From positions 1 to 38,204 of the IMG/VR virus record IMGVR_UViG_3300021361_000004: 38,204 nucleotides of DNA; one strand, 5' to 3'. Positions 22,697 through 29,082 of this stretch are shown here, one piece after another. Origin of the DNA: a virus. The position numbers and the translations under genes are program-made. Each line of letters opens with the position of its first letter. Position 1 is the stretch's first letter. The notes below the pieces were generated by a model. That model did no database searches. It had not been told where the DNA came from and saw only the letters and a program-made list of their open reading frames with translations.

Positions 22697-23105
22697 GCAG
22701 CTTGACCGAGATGAGGGTACTAATCCCTGCGTCTACAAAGATAGCCGAGGCTATGAGACTATTGGTCGAGGAATTCTGGTGGACTCCACTATCTCAGGTG
22801 CGGGCCTGCGCCCCAATGAGATTGCTTTCATTAATCAGAATCGTGAAGCAGAGATTGCTAAGGAAGTCGAGTACACCCTTCCGTGGAGCCGTACACTTAG
22901 CGCGGCCCGACTGGGCGTACTGCTGAATATGACTTTCCAGCTTGGCATGCCCAAGTTGCTGGAGTTTAAAAAGTTTCTGGCTGCCATGCAGCGCGGAGAT
23001 TGGTCTACTGCGGCCACGGAAATGCTGGACAGCAATTGGGCCAAACAGACGCCTGAGCGTGCGAAGCGTCTTCATGATCAAGTACTTGAGGGGGTGTGGA
23101 AATGA
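22677..23105 (+). CDS. Endolysin, T4-type lysozyme (GH24), 142 aa
   Basis: The enzyme cleaves the glycan strands of peptidoglycan at the end of infection. The catalytic pattern of T4 lysozyme is complete: E13, D22 and T28 in DEGTNPCVYKDSRGYETIG, with the same 9- and 6-residue spacings as E11/D20/T26 of T4. The helical C-terminal domain (LGVLLNMTFQLGMPKLLEF) follows. ATG 22677 is chosen since AGGA lies five bases upstream; an in-frame TTG at 22662 would add five residues. There is no signal peptide or SAR anchor, so it depends on a holin, probably the one encoded at 24756. It overlaps both neighbours. Confidence 0.93.
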   Translation: MITNITEQLDRDEGTNPCVYKDSRGYETIGRGILVDSTISGAGLRPNEIAFINQNREAEIAKEVEYTLPWSRTLSAARLGVLLNMTFQLGMPKLLEFKKFLAAMQRGDWSTAATEMLDSNWAKQTPERAKRLHDQVLEGVWK

Positions 23106-24745
23106 CGTCTGCTAATGCTGTCCGCAACTACAGAGACATTGGTTCCCCCGCAACTAGCGAGGGCGCAGGATACGATCGTAATTTTGCTGCTGAGCGCGTT
23201 ATCGGAATTCGCCCTAAGCTATTCAGTTTTGGCAATTCTATCAATAAGCGTAATCAGCTTGGAGAAAGTCAGGCAAACTACTTTAGCGCATGGGGTTTCC
23301 TAACTTGGATTCACGCGCTTAGTGGAGCAGCGTTTGATCGTTGTCGTTCCAATAGCTACAATTGGGGAGCCCAAGGCAACCCGGGTGGCAATGAGACTAT
23401 TGACCAATTTGGATGCTATGGATGGGGCGGTGCGCAGATTAACTACTCCGCCGCCTACTCCATGCTTAACCATCTGCCTAATGTTATCAGCAGTGTAATT
23501 GATACCCCCGACATTGTATACGTCAGTTCGATATTTGAAAATGATATTGGTGCTAACGCAGCGCCCAATGTCAATCAAATTATTCTTTCAGCTAAGCGGA
23601 TGCTTCAGCTATTCCGCAATGCTTGGCCCAATGCTCTAATTGTACTGTCCTGCCCCGGCCCCAGCACGGGGTACACTACGCCTGCTCAGCATCAGGCATT
23701 CCAACAAATCACAGCTTGGGTTCAGTCCCTAAGTTCTTCCCCACATGTGCTGGTAGAAGATAACTTGGCTATGATCCAGCCTGGCACGCTAGATCAGCCC
23801 ATTGCTAGTTACACAAGCGATAATATCATTCATCAGAATGAGCGTGGAGCGTATGTTCGAGCTAAGGCTTGGCTCGCTAAACTTGGCTATCTTTTCCCTG
23901 AGCGCAAGGCTATTCCCCAAAGCCCCTACAACTCTACTACGCCGGACGGAGTATTCCAGGTTAATCCGGATTTTAGTCTGTTGGGTGCCCCAGGGGGATC
24001 AGTTAACGGTGTGGTCTACACATCATATGACTGGTACGCAGACTCAGGTATTGTACCCACTGTGACTGCCAACGCCCAGGGCAGCGGCATCAATATCTCC
24101 ATTTCTGCTTCCTCAACTACATCCCCTGGCTCTGGAGTTAGCTTTGCCAGCGATGCTGGTCAGCCTACTGTCCCCAATAGCGCAACTCTGCAGTCGCTAG
24201 TTGACATCACAATTAATAATCCTGCTAATCTAGCCGAAATTACCCACCGAGTTAATTACTCAGGCGGTACGGCTAACCCATGTGGAATTTGGTGGCAGAG
24301 TTCTTTTCTCACCTCATATCCACAGGGTATGAGTGATGTTTGGCAGTCAGGAGATACTTTCACGCTTAGCAGTCCACCCCTGCCCCCTGGTTCCACCAAT
24401 ACGAACGCGTTCACCCAAACCGGGCTTATTGCTGTGGCCGGCATGACCGCAAGCACTCCAGCCAATCAGCTACCCAACGTCACAGTTAAATCTCAGAATT
24501 TGGTGCAGACGATTAATAATTCTCCACAGGGGCTTTCTATTGCCACAGGTAGTTCCTACACAAACCAGACACCCATTCCGCAACAGATTGTAATCACTGG
24601 CACAGCCACCTGGACAAGTCTAACACTTACGCGGTCTGGTACAGCAGTTGCTCTTCCCACAGCCAATGGCGTGATTACACTTGCTCCTGGAGATTCGCTT
24701 AGCGTTGTCTACTCGGCGGGCACTCCTGTCTTTACTATCATTTGA
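23102..24745 (+). CDS. SGNH/GDSL-hydrolase domain tail protein, 547 aa
   Basis: Residues about 35-260 carry the blocks of an SGNH hydrolase: FSFGNSI with the probable nucleophile S46, GWGGAQI with G108, FENDIG with N147/D148, and a late acid-histidine pair (D240 and H244, in SDNIIHQN; the usual spacing is DxxH, here one residue longer). Such domains in phage tails act as esterases that remove acetyl groups from surface polysaccharides. Residues 270-547 form beta-rich modules (GSGINISISASSTTSPGSG, LAPGDSLSVVYSAGTP) suited to sugar binding or trimer formation. The start overlaps the lysozyme stop (ATGA), behind GAGGGGG. Its place inside the lysis group rather than beside the fibre gene is unusual. 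Confidence 0.8.
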   Translation: MTSANAVRNYRDIGSPATSEGAGYDRNFAAERVIGIRPKLFSFGNSINKRNQLGESQANYFSAWGFLTWIHALSGAAFDRCRSNSYNWGAQGNPGGNETIDQFGCYGWGGAQINYSAAYSMLNHLPNVISSVIDTPDIVYVSSIFENDIGANAAPNVNQIILSAKRMLQLFRNAWPNALIVLSCPGPSTGYTTPAQHQAFQQITAWVQSLSSSPHVLVEDNLAMIQPGTLDQPIASYTSDNIIHQNERGAYVRAKAWLAKLGYLFPERKAIPQSPYNSTTPDGVFQVNPDFSLLGAPGGSVNGVVYTSYDWYADSGIVPTVTANAQGSGINISISASSTTSPGSGVSFASDAGQPTVPNSATLQSLVDITINNPANLAEITHRVNYSGGTANPCGIWWQSSFLTSYPQGMSDVWQSGDTFTLSSPPLPPGSTNTNAFTQTGLIAVAGMTASTPANQLPNVTVKSQNLVQTINNSPQGLSIATGSSYTNQTPIPQQIVITGTATWTSLTLTRSGTAVALPTANGVITLAPGDSLSVVYSAGTPVFTII

Positions 24746-24755
24746 GGAGAATTAG

Positions 24756-25328
24756 ATGGATTGGTCTGATCTTGGAAAGCAAGTAGCGAATGCTGCTCCC
24801 ATTCTTGGTACTATTCTAGGCGGGCCAGGGGGCACGGCCATTGGCAGTCTGATTGCTAGTGCGTTCGGCACCGGTAATGACCCCGCTGCCATCAGCGCTG
24901 CCATCACGGCCAATCCAGACGCAGCGATTAAGCTCAAGCAGATTGAGTCTGATAACCAGGTGCAGCTCGCTACCGTGGCGGCGGAGCAGGCTAAGGCTTT
25001 GATTGCAGCACAGACTCAAAATGCTAGCGACGTCAATAAAACTATGCAGAGCGAATCTACTAGTGATCACTGGCCCACGTATAGCTGGCGCCCGTTCATT
25101 GGGTTTGTGTTCGGTCTAATGGGTCTGGTACTTGCCGTCACCATAAGTGTGTGCTACATTAGTGTGATGTTCTTCAAGGCTGACGCTGCGCCGCTGGCAA
25201 CCCTGCCAGCTATGCTCGGGGCCATGATTGGCATCATGGGGGTAATCTCCCCCGTGCTGGGCATTGCGTCTTATTTCCGTGGTAAGATGCAAGCCAACCC
25301 CACGCTCCCCACTGATAACCGAGGATAA
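24756..25328 (+). CDS. Holin, three-transmembrane type, 190 aa
   Basis: The protein follows the pattern of the 3-TM holin family known from gene-transfer agents and phages (Holin_3TMs). There is a weakly hydrophobic G/A-rich segment at about 15-38, a helical linker (IKLKQIESDNQVQLATVAAE, QAKALIAAQTQN), the conserved TYSWRPFIGFVFG start of the second segment (about 114-140), and a third segment at about 147-174 (MLGAMIGIMGVISPVLGI), ending in a polar tail. It would open the inner membrane to release the lysozyme. GAGGAGAATTAG is a strong ribosome binding site. Confidence 0.83.
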   Translation: MDWSDLGKQVANAAPILGTILGGPGGTAIGSLIASAFGTGNDPAAISAAITANPDAAIKLKQIESDNQVQLATVAAEQAKALIAAQTQNASDVNKTMQSESTSDHWPTYSWRPFIGFVFGLMGLVLAVTISVCYISVMFFKADAAPLATLPAMLGAMIGIMGVISPVLGIASYFRGKMQANPTLPTDNRG

Positions 25329-25329
25329 A

Positions 25330-25623
25330 ATGAGCCATATTCACTTTCACCTTCCCATTAGCACGGTTGACTTTCTGGTAAATCTCATCCGCAAAACTCC
25401 TCTACCGCATGAGATTTCGGATCCTGTAGTGCGTGAACTACAACGGCAAGCGAATGATCCTGTAATCCAAAGCATGCAGGTCACCCCTGCTACGACTACA
25501 GACACAGGCCAGACTACTAAGTCGGTAGAAGGTAATACGGCTGCCCTGTCTGGGGCTGAGCCTGCCGAGGGCCCAAACTACGCCGCTTCCACCCAGCAGC
25601 CCCCGTTGGAGCAGGCAAAGTAA
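25330..25623 (+). CDS. Hypothetical protein, 97 aa
   Basis: ATG 25330 follows CCGAGGATAAA, one base after the holin stop; the longer open frame upstream overlaps the holin and is not used. The N-terminal 50 residues are folded-looking and histidine-rich at the start (MSHIHFHLPISTVDFLVNLI), then RKTPLPHEISDP. The C-terminal 45 residues are disordered and rich in T, A, P, Q and E. There is no membrane segment. It is the last gene of the rightward block, ahead of the terminator. The HIHFHLP start is a chance-looking metal-ligand cluster; no function is known. Confidence 0.65.
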   Translation: MSHIHFHLPISTVDFLVNLIRKTPLPHEISDPVVRELQRQANDPVIQSMQVTPATTTDTGQTTKSVEGNTAALSGAEPAEGPNYAASTQQPPLEQAK

Positions 25624-25640
25624 GCTGCCTGAACGCAATG

Positions 25641-25672
25641 CAAAGGGCCGCCCTAGGGCGACCCTTTGTTTT
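25641..25672 (+). terminator. Terminator at the end of the structural block
   Basis: caaagggccgccc (25641-25653) and gggcgaccctttg (25656-25668) pair with one mismatch around a TA loop, followed by tttta. It lies between convergent genes. The T-run favours stopping rightward transcription; the stem could also slow leftward transcription. Confidence 0.85.
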
Positions 25673-25688
25673 ATGGCTCTACAGTGGG

Positions 25689-26282
25689 CTAGAAGTACTC
25701 TTCAGTGCTGCCTAGCGGCGTGCCTGGGTGCAGGCACGGGGCCGGGCCGTTGCGGCTCTCCAAAAACGTCTCTTCACGCTTGCAAATCTTGCATTTACAG
25801 ACAGCCGCACGCTGGCCGTGGCTGATAACCCAGCCCTCCACCGTGTATCCCGCAAGATCGGCAATCTTACGGAACATTTCGCTTTCTAGGCTGTGGTTCT
25901 GGTCATTGGAGAGGTTTGGCAGTGAACCTCCAGCGTCTCCTGTGTAGACGGCGGAGAACTGCGCCTGCTTATCCAATGCTTCCCCGTACTGCTTACCAGC
26001 GGTGTCTCTTACTGTATCACAGTGCTCACGTATAAGAAGTAGGTAGCCAATGAGGTCATCAATGTCATCCTTAATGTCCCCCTTGTTTTCGGCAAGGGCC
26101 TTAAAGATGTCGTAGTTAAGTTGTTTGCAGATGTTTTCTATGCGATCCCACTTGCGCGACATAACCATGAAGGCTCCGATACCCTCCCGCTTACGCCAGC
26201 TAGACCCGTAGTCTGCATCTTTCTTTTCTACAGTCTTGACTATATTCATTGCCAAGACTCGCATGTTGGTGAAGTTAGTCAC
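25689..26282 (-). CDS. Nmad1-like (DUF1599) nucleotide-modification-associated protein with zinc-ribbon tail, 197 aa
   Basis: Residues about 15-90 carry the pattern of the DUF1599/Nmad1 domain, a MazG-like all-alpha fold: KKDADYGSSW (D22, D24), MSRKWDRIENI (K44, R47), then a DDIDDLIGYLLLI metal-binding-type helix (D72, D73, D75, D76). The family occurs beside genes that modify pyrimidines in phage DNA and probably hydrolyses or binds nucleotides. A linker leads to C162, C164, C167 and C183 plus H185, a zinc-ribbon-like cluster. GTG 26282 is chosen because CGGAGGACAGAAC precedes it; ATG 26264 is an alternative. It overlaps the hydroxymethylase-like gene by eight bases and is last in the leftward operon. 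Confidence 0.72.
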   Translation of the reverse strand: MTNFTNMRVLAMNIVKTVEKKDADYGSSWRKREGIGAFMVMSRKWDRIENICKQLNYDIFKALAENKGDIKDDIDDLIGYLLLIREHCDTVRDTAGKQYGEALDKQAQFSAVYTGDAGGSLPNLSNDQNHSLESEMFRKIADLAGYTVEGWVISHGQRAAVCKCKICKREETFLESRNGPAPCLHPGTPLGSTEEYF

Positions 26283-27255
26283 GTTCTGTCCTCCGGTTAA
26301 CCCAGCCTTGGAAGGAATGCTTCCAGTCTGATTCTTCAATGTGTTCGAAACTAAAAGGCTGAGCTTTCTTTCGTAGAATATATGTCTTGAGAATAGGCAC
26401 AGCAGTGCGGCGCATAAAAGCAGTCTTGACGACGCTATCATGCCCACGCACTACATCATGACAGTCTGCAATAAAGTCACCAATTGTCTCCTTTCCTTGC
26501 AGTAGTGGGACTGGCTTGGCATTCGTGTATAGCTCGTAATCATCCTCTGCGTGTGTGGGCAGAGCATGTAGGTCCACCAGCTTGCCGGGGCCAAAATCCA
26601 AGTACATATGGAAGTTATTGGATAGCTGATAGTACGTTCCTACTCGCACCCCAAGCGTCGTAGCCATTAGCTCCTGCAGCATGGAGAAGTGTACAGCATT
26701 CGCCCCATATGCTCCCCACATAATGTCATTACTGCGGCAGCAGACGGTCATATTTAGCTCACCATCCTGCACTTCAAAGTAGATGTGTGTGTTGCAGGGA
26801 ACGTCTTTGTAGTTGGCAGCAAAGTCAGTTCTAGCATCCCACATCTGCACCACGACTCGACGATTGTTGGGTTTACGCAGCTCCTCCAAAGCTAGATGAA
26901 TCTGGTTCATATCAAAGTGCCTAAACCAGCGATGTCCGTAGGCTCCATGCTGAGTACCATCGGACTCAGCAAACTGGCTGAAACTACTGTTGAACTGCAA
27001 CAGCCACTCCACCCGGTTTGCACCGGAAAGCATCCAGATAGTTTCTGCAAGGTGGAAGACGTGATTAGCGTCCCGCCACGCGGGGGATACCAGCCTCTCG
27101 CGGGGATGCAGGTACTCTGTTATAACCGGCCCTGGAGCGCGAACTACTCGCCCATTGCGACTATCACTAATCACGCCCTTAGTCTTTAGGTGCCATAGGG
27201 CATCGTTAAGAGCGTGGTTGACATTTGTGGCCGTGATAATGCGGGCTTTACTCAT
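26275..27255 (-). CDS. Thymidylate synthase / dNMP hydroxymethylase family protein, 326 aa
   Basis: This enzyme family transfers a one-carbon unit from methylene-tetrahydrofolate to C5 of dUMP or dCMP. Visible family features are SRNGRVVR near the start, AYGHRW, the paired arginines NRRVVVQMW, the catalytic Cys154 in DVPCNTHIYF, CRSND (R174, D177), N186 in GANAVHF, and the H216-x-Y218 pair in NNFHMYLD. Asn at 186 aligns with the Asn that selects uracil in thymidylate synthase; T4 dCMP hydroxymethylase has Asp there. The context of modification genes makes 5-hydroxymethyl-dUMP formation more likely than plain dTMP synthesis. ATG 27255 follows AGGAG; the longer open frame upstream overlaps the MazG gene and is rejected. 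Confidence 0.82.
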   Translation of the reverse strand: MSKARIITATNVNHALNDALWHLKTKGVISDSRNGRVVRAPGPVITEYLHPRERLVSPAWRDANHVFHLAETIWMLSGANRVEWLLQFNSSFSQFAESDGTQHGAYGHRWFRHFDMNQIHLALEELRKPNNRRVVVQMWDARTDFAANYKDVPCNTHIYFEVQDGELNMTVCCRSNDIMWGAYGANAVHFSMLQELMATTLGVRVGTYYQLSNNFHMYLDFGPGKLVDLHALPTHAEDDYELYTNAKPVPLLQGKETIGDFIADCHDVVRGHDSVVKTAFMRRTAVPILKTYILRKKAQPFSFEHIEESDWKHSFQGWVNRRTERD

Positions 27256-27679
27256 GGTTAAGAATCTCCTCCAACAGCTTCTTAATCTTAGGCTCGGGCT
27301 TCCAGTAGTTTGGACCTTTCTGCACCTTTCCATTGACAATAATGGGCTGTCCGTCTTCTCCCAGTTTGGAGAAGTTGCTGTCCATAATCGTGTGCAGCAC
27401 CATCTCCATGGGCAGGCCAGCGCGGGCACCTTCGCTAAGGCAGTAGACAATCATATCTCCAAGCCAATCCGCTAGGTCCGTAAGCAGTTCCACCTCAGGT
27501 GTGTCCTTATTGACGAACTTGCTAAGAATATCGTCGGCTTCCTTTACCTCTTCCGAGATAATTTCTCGAAACCGCACCAGCCGTTCCACGCCCTCGAAAA
27601 TGGGGCGATTTGGTGTTGGCAGTCCATACATGCGATTGAACTGCTGGATACGTGAGAAAATGTCTGGCAAATGCTTCAT
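27248..27679 (-). CDS. MazG-like nucleotide pyrophosphohydrolase, 143 aa
   Basis: This is an all-alpha NTP pyrophosphohydrolase of the MazG/PRA-PH group. The metal site is the two helix motifs EEVKEADD (E43, E44, E47, D50) and LTDLADWLGDMIVYC (D68, D71, D75). The C-terminal part (MDSNFSKLGEDGQPI, then KGPNYWKPEP) is typical of the phage and bacterial members that I know. It converts dNTPs to dNMPs and pyrophosphate. Beside a hydroxymethylase-like gene it may destroy the canonical dNTP or supply dNMP substrate, as analogous enzymes do in phages with modified bases. The start overlaps its upstream neighbour in ATGA and has AGGA in front. Confidence 0.85.
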   Translation of the reverse strand: MKHLPDIFSRIQQFNRMYGLPTPNRPIFEGVERLVRFREIISEEVKEADDILSKFVNKDTPEVELLTDLADWLGDMIVYCLSEGARAGLPMEMVLHTIMDSNFSKLGEDGQPIIVNGKVQKGPNYWKPEPKIKKLLEEILNHE

Positions 27680-27867
27680 TCTAGTCCTTTTATTGAAAAG
27701 TTGTTTTCCATGGCAAATTGGTGGAGTTGGCTCTCATCTACGAACTGCTTAAATTCGAACTGGTCCTCCGACCCGTAGAGGTAGACGCATGTGTTAAGCG
27801 CACCATGCGCCTTACCCACTATCTTTATCTCACCCCGCATTGTAGCGGTTTCTAGCCCGTCCGCCAT
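27676..27867 (-). CDS. Small protein, 63 aa
   Basis: ATG 27867 follows GAGGGTTAAGA and overlaps the end of the upstream gene by 38 bases. A second ATG at 27840 overlaps that stop region but lacks a binding site. The protein reads as a small alpha/beta unit (EIKIVGKAHGALNTCVYLYG, then EFKQFVDESQLHQFAMENNF). The C-terminal helix ends in SIKGLE. It has no known motif. Because it is locked between the pyrophosphorylase-family gene and MazG by overlaps, it is probably co-translated with the modification genes; whether it takes part is unknown. Confidence 0.65.
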   Translation of the reverse strand: MADGLETATMRGEIKIVGKAHGALNTCVYLYGSEDQFEFKQFVDESQLHQFAMENNFSIKGLE

Positions 27868-28663
27868 TCTTAACCCTCATATATTTGGAGAATTCGCACA
27901 TGCAATTTTGAAAGTCTTGCATGTGCATATCGTGTAGATACTGCGGCAGTAGTGGCTTGGTGGCTGCCCAGCAGTCGCCGAGGGCCACTGTAAAGCTACA
28001 AGGGCTTACAGTAGCGCCGTAGAACGCTTGTAGACCCCGCAAACTACCCGGCCCAGGGGCGGCCCAGGTGTGCCAGTCCGGCGCGGCCTGGAGCGGGTGC
28101 CCCTCGGTATTCTTTAGGTCCGCAATAATCTGCCCAGCCATGAAAGTGCTGACTCCATTAAGTTGACAGAGTACTTGGCAGGCAGAGACTAGAGTACCAC
28201 TAAAGTGCGCATGCTGCAAAAATGCCTCCCCCCGCGCAGGCTTTAACACGCGGTCAATGATATAGTCCACCTTATCCATACTGATGCCATTGGTGCTGAC
28301 CAAATAGGCATTACCGAAGATAGGGCCTTCTTTACGAAGATTCTTAAGCTCTTTCTTGATGCTTTCAAGACAAGTGTTATCTTCTATCGCAATTACGTCT
28401 TTGAGGTGGTCAAGCGTGGGGATGTTATTGATTAGACGGGCAAGCAGAATTTGCCATACTTCGTGATACTGTGGACGCCAATTCTCAGCAAGCCATTTCG
28501 TTACCTTATCATCTTCACGCCGCACGTTGCAGTAGCGGACATTACCCATCACTGGGTCGTCATGCCAACCATACTTCCAAGTTGGCATTGCGAATGCTAT
28601 TCTTTTGCGAAGGCGAATATTCTCACGTTCGATGATCCAGTAGGAAAGTTCTTGTGTTCTCAT
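27830..28663 (-). CDS. Alpha-glutamyl/putrescinyl-thymine pyrophosphorylase / 5-hmdU-kinase helical-domain family protein, 277 aa
   Basis: The protein has the conserved features of the helical, DNA-glycosylase-like family described with hypermodified thymines (Pfam HMUDK_hel; aGPT-PPlase of Iyer and co-workers): NVRYCNVRREDDKVTKWLA at 41-59, GNAYLVSTNG at 117-126, NGVSTFMAGQIIADLK at 169-184, DWHTW at 196-200, GPGSLRG at 204-210, and a late QNCMCEFSKY at 252-261. Family members act on activated 5-hydroxymethyl pyrimidines in DNA and replace the leaving group with another moiety; this is known from prediction and from thymine-modifying phages. No P-loop kinase domain is fused here. ATG 28663 follows GGGAG and overlaps the membrane-protein stop. 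Confidence 0.78.
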   Translation of the reverse strand: MRTQELSYWIIERENIRLRKRIAFAMPTWKYGWHDDPVMGNVRYCNVRREDDKVTKWLAENWRPQYHEVWQILLARLINNIPTLDHLKDVIAIEDNTCLESIKKELKNLRKEGPIFGNAYLVSTNGISMDKVDYIIDRVLKPARGEAFLQHAHFSGTLVSACQVLCQLNGVSTFMAGQIIADLKNTEGHPLQAAPDWHTWAAPGPGSLRGLQAFYGATVSPCSFTVALGDCWAATKPLLPQYLHDMHMQDFQNCMCEFSKYMRVKNGGRARNRYNAG

Positions 28664-29082
28664 TTCGTATCTCCCATGCGCTTAGCTTCACATGCGGACT
28701 TTAGCCATTCCACGCAGTTACGATCGAATACTGTGCGGCTATTCATAAGGGATGCTAGGGGACTACTGGGTCGGTAGGTAGCCTTTACGTCAAGCGCAAT
28801 GCGAAATAGCTCCGACTTAACTTGTTCCCACGCTTGTTCATCTAGCATGAAACTAGCTGTATCATAATACACAGGTTTAATCACTGGCAGCTTATCTCGC
28901 TCCAACTTGTTAGCTTCCCGCAGCTTACCCCACTCCACAGCCTTACTTACCGAGAAACGAATAACTGCGTAAACGCTACCAATGATGAAGGTCTTGTAGG
29001 CCCAGAATAGAATTATCACCCACAGGGCGATTTGCGGCAATCCTGCAATAGCCTTGATGACATCTTGAAGTTCTTCCATCAT
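28660..29082 (-). CDS. Membrane protein within the modification operon, 140 aa
   Basis: ATG 29082 overlaps the glycosyltransferase stop (ATGA) with GGGGTG upstream; a longer frame from 29115 is possible but lies within the glycosyltransferase gene. Residues about 12-45 are hydrophobic (AGLPQIALWVIILFWAYKTF, then IIGSVYAVI), enough for one long or two short transmembrane helices. The rest is soluble and charged (KAVEWGKLREANKLERDKLP, SPLASLMNSRTVFDRN). I know no family. It stands between two DNA-modification-type genes, so it may anchor or regulate them at the membrane, or it may only share the transcript. Confidence 0.68.
   Translation of the reverse strand: MMEELQDVIKAIAGLPQIALWVIILFWAYKTFIIGSVYAVIRFSVSKAVEWGKLREANKLERDKLPVIKPVYYDTASFMLDEQAWEQVKSELFRIALDVKATYRPSSPLASLMNSRTVFDRNCVEWLKSACEAKRMGDTK

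Noticed and set aside
25689-26447. 252-aa version of the Nmad1-like protein with an apparent signal peptide
   Set aside because: The hydrophobic start is an out-of-frame reading of the synthase gene; GTG 26282 has a good binding site.
26275-27450. 391-aa version of the synthase homologue
   Set aside because: The N-terminal extension lies over the MazG-like gene and reads as unlike the family; ATG 27255 has AGGAG.
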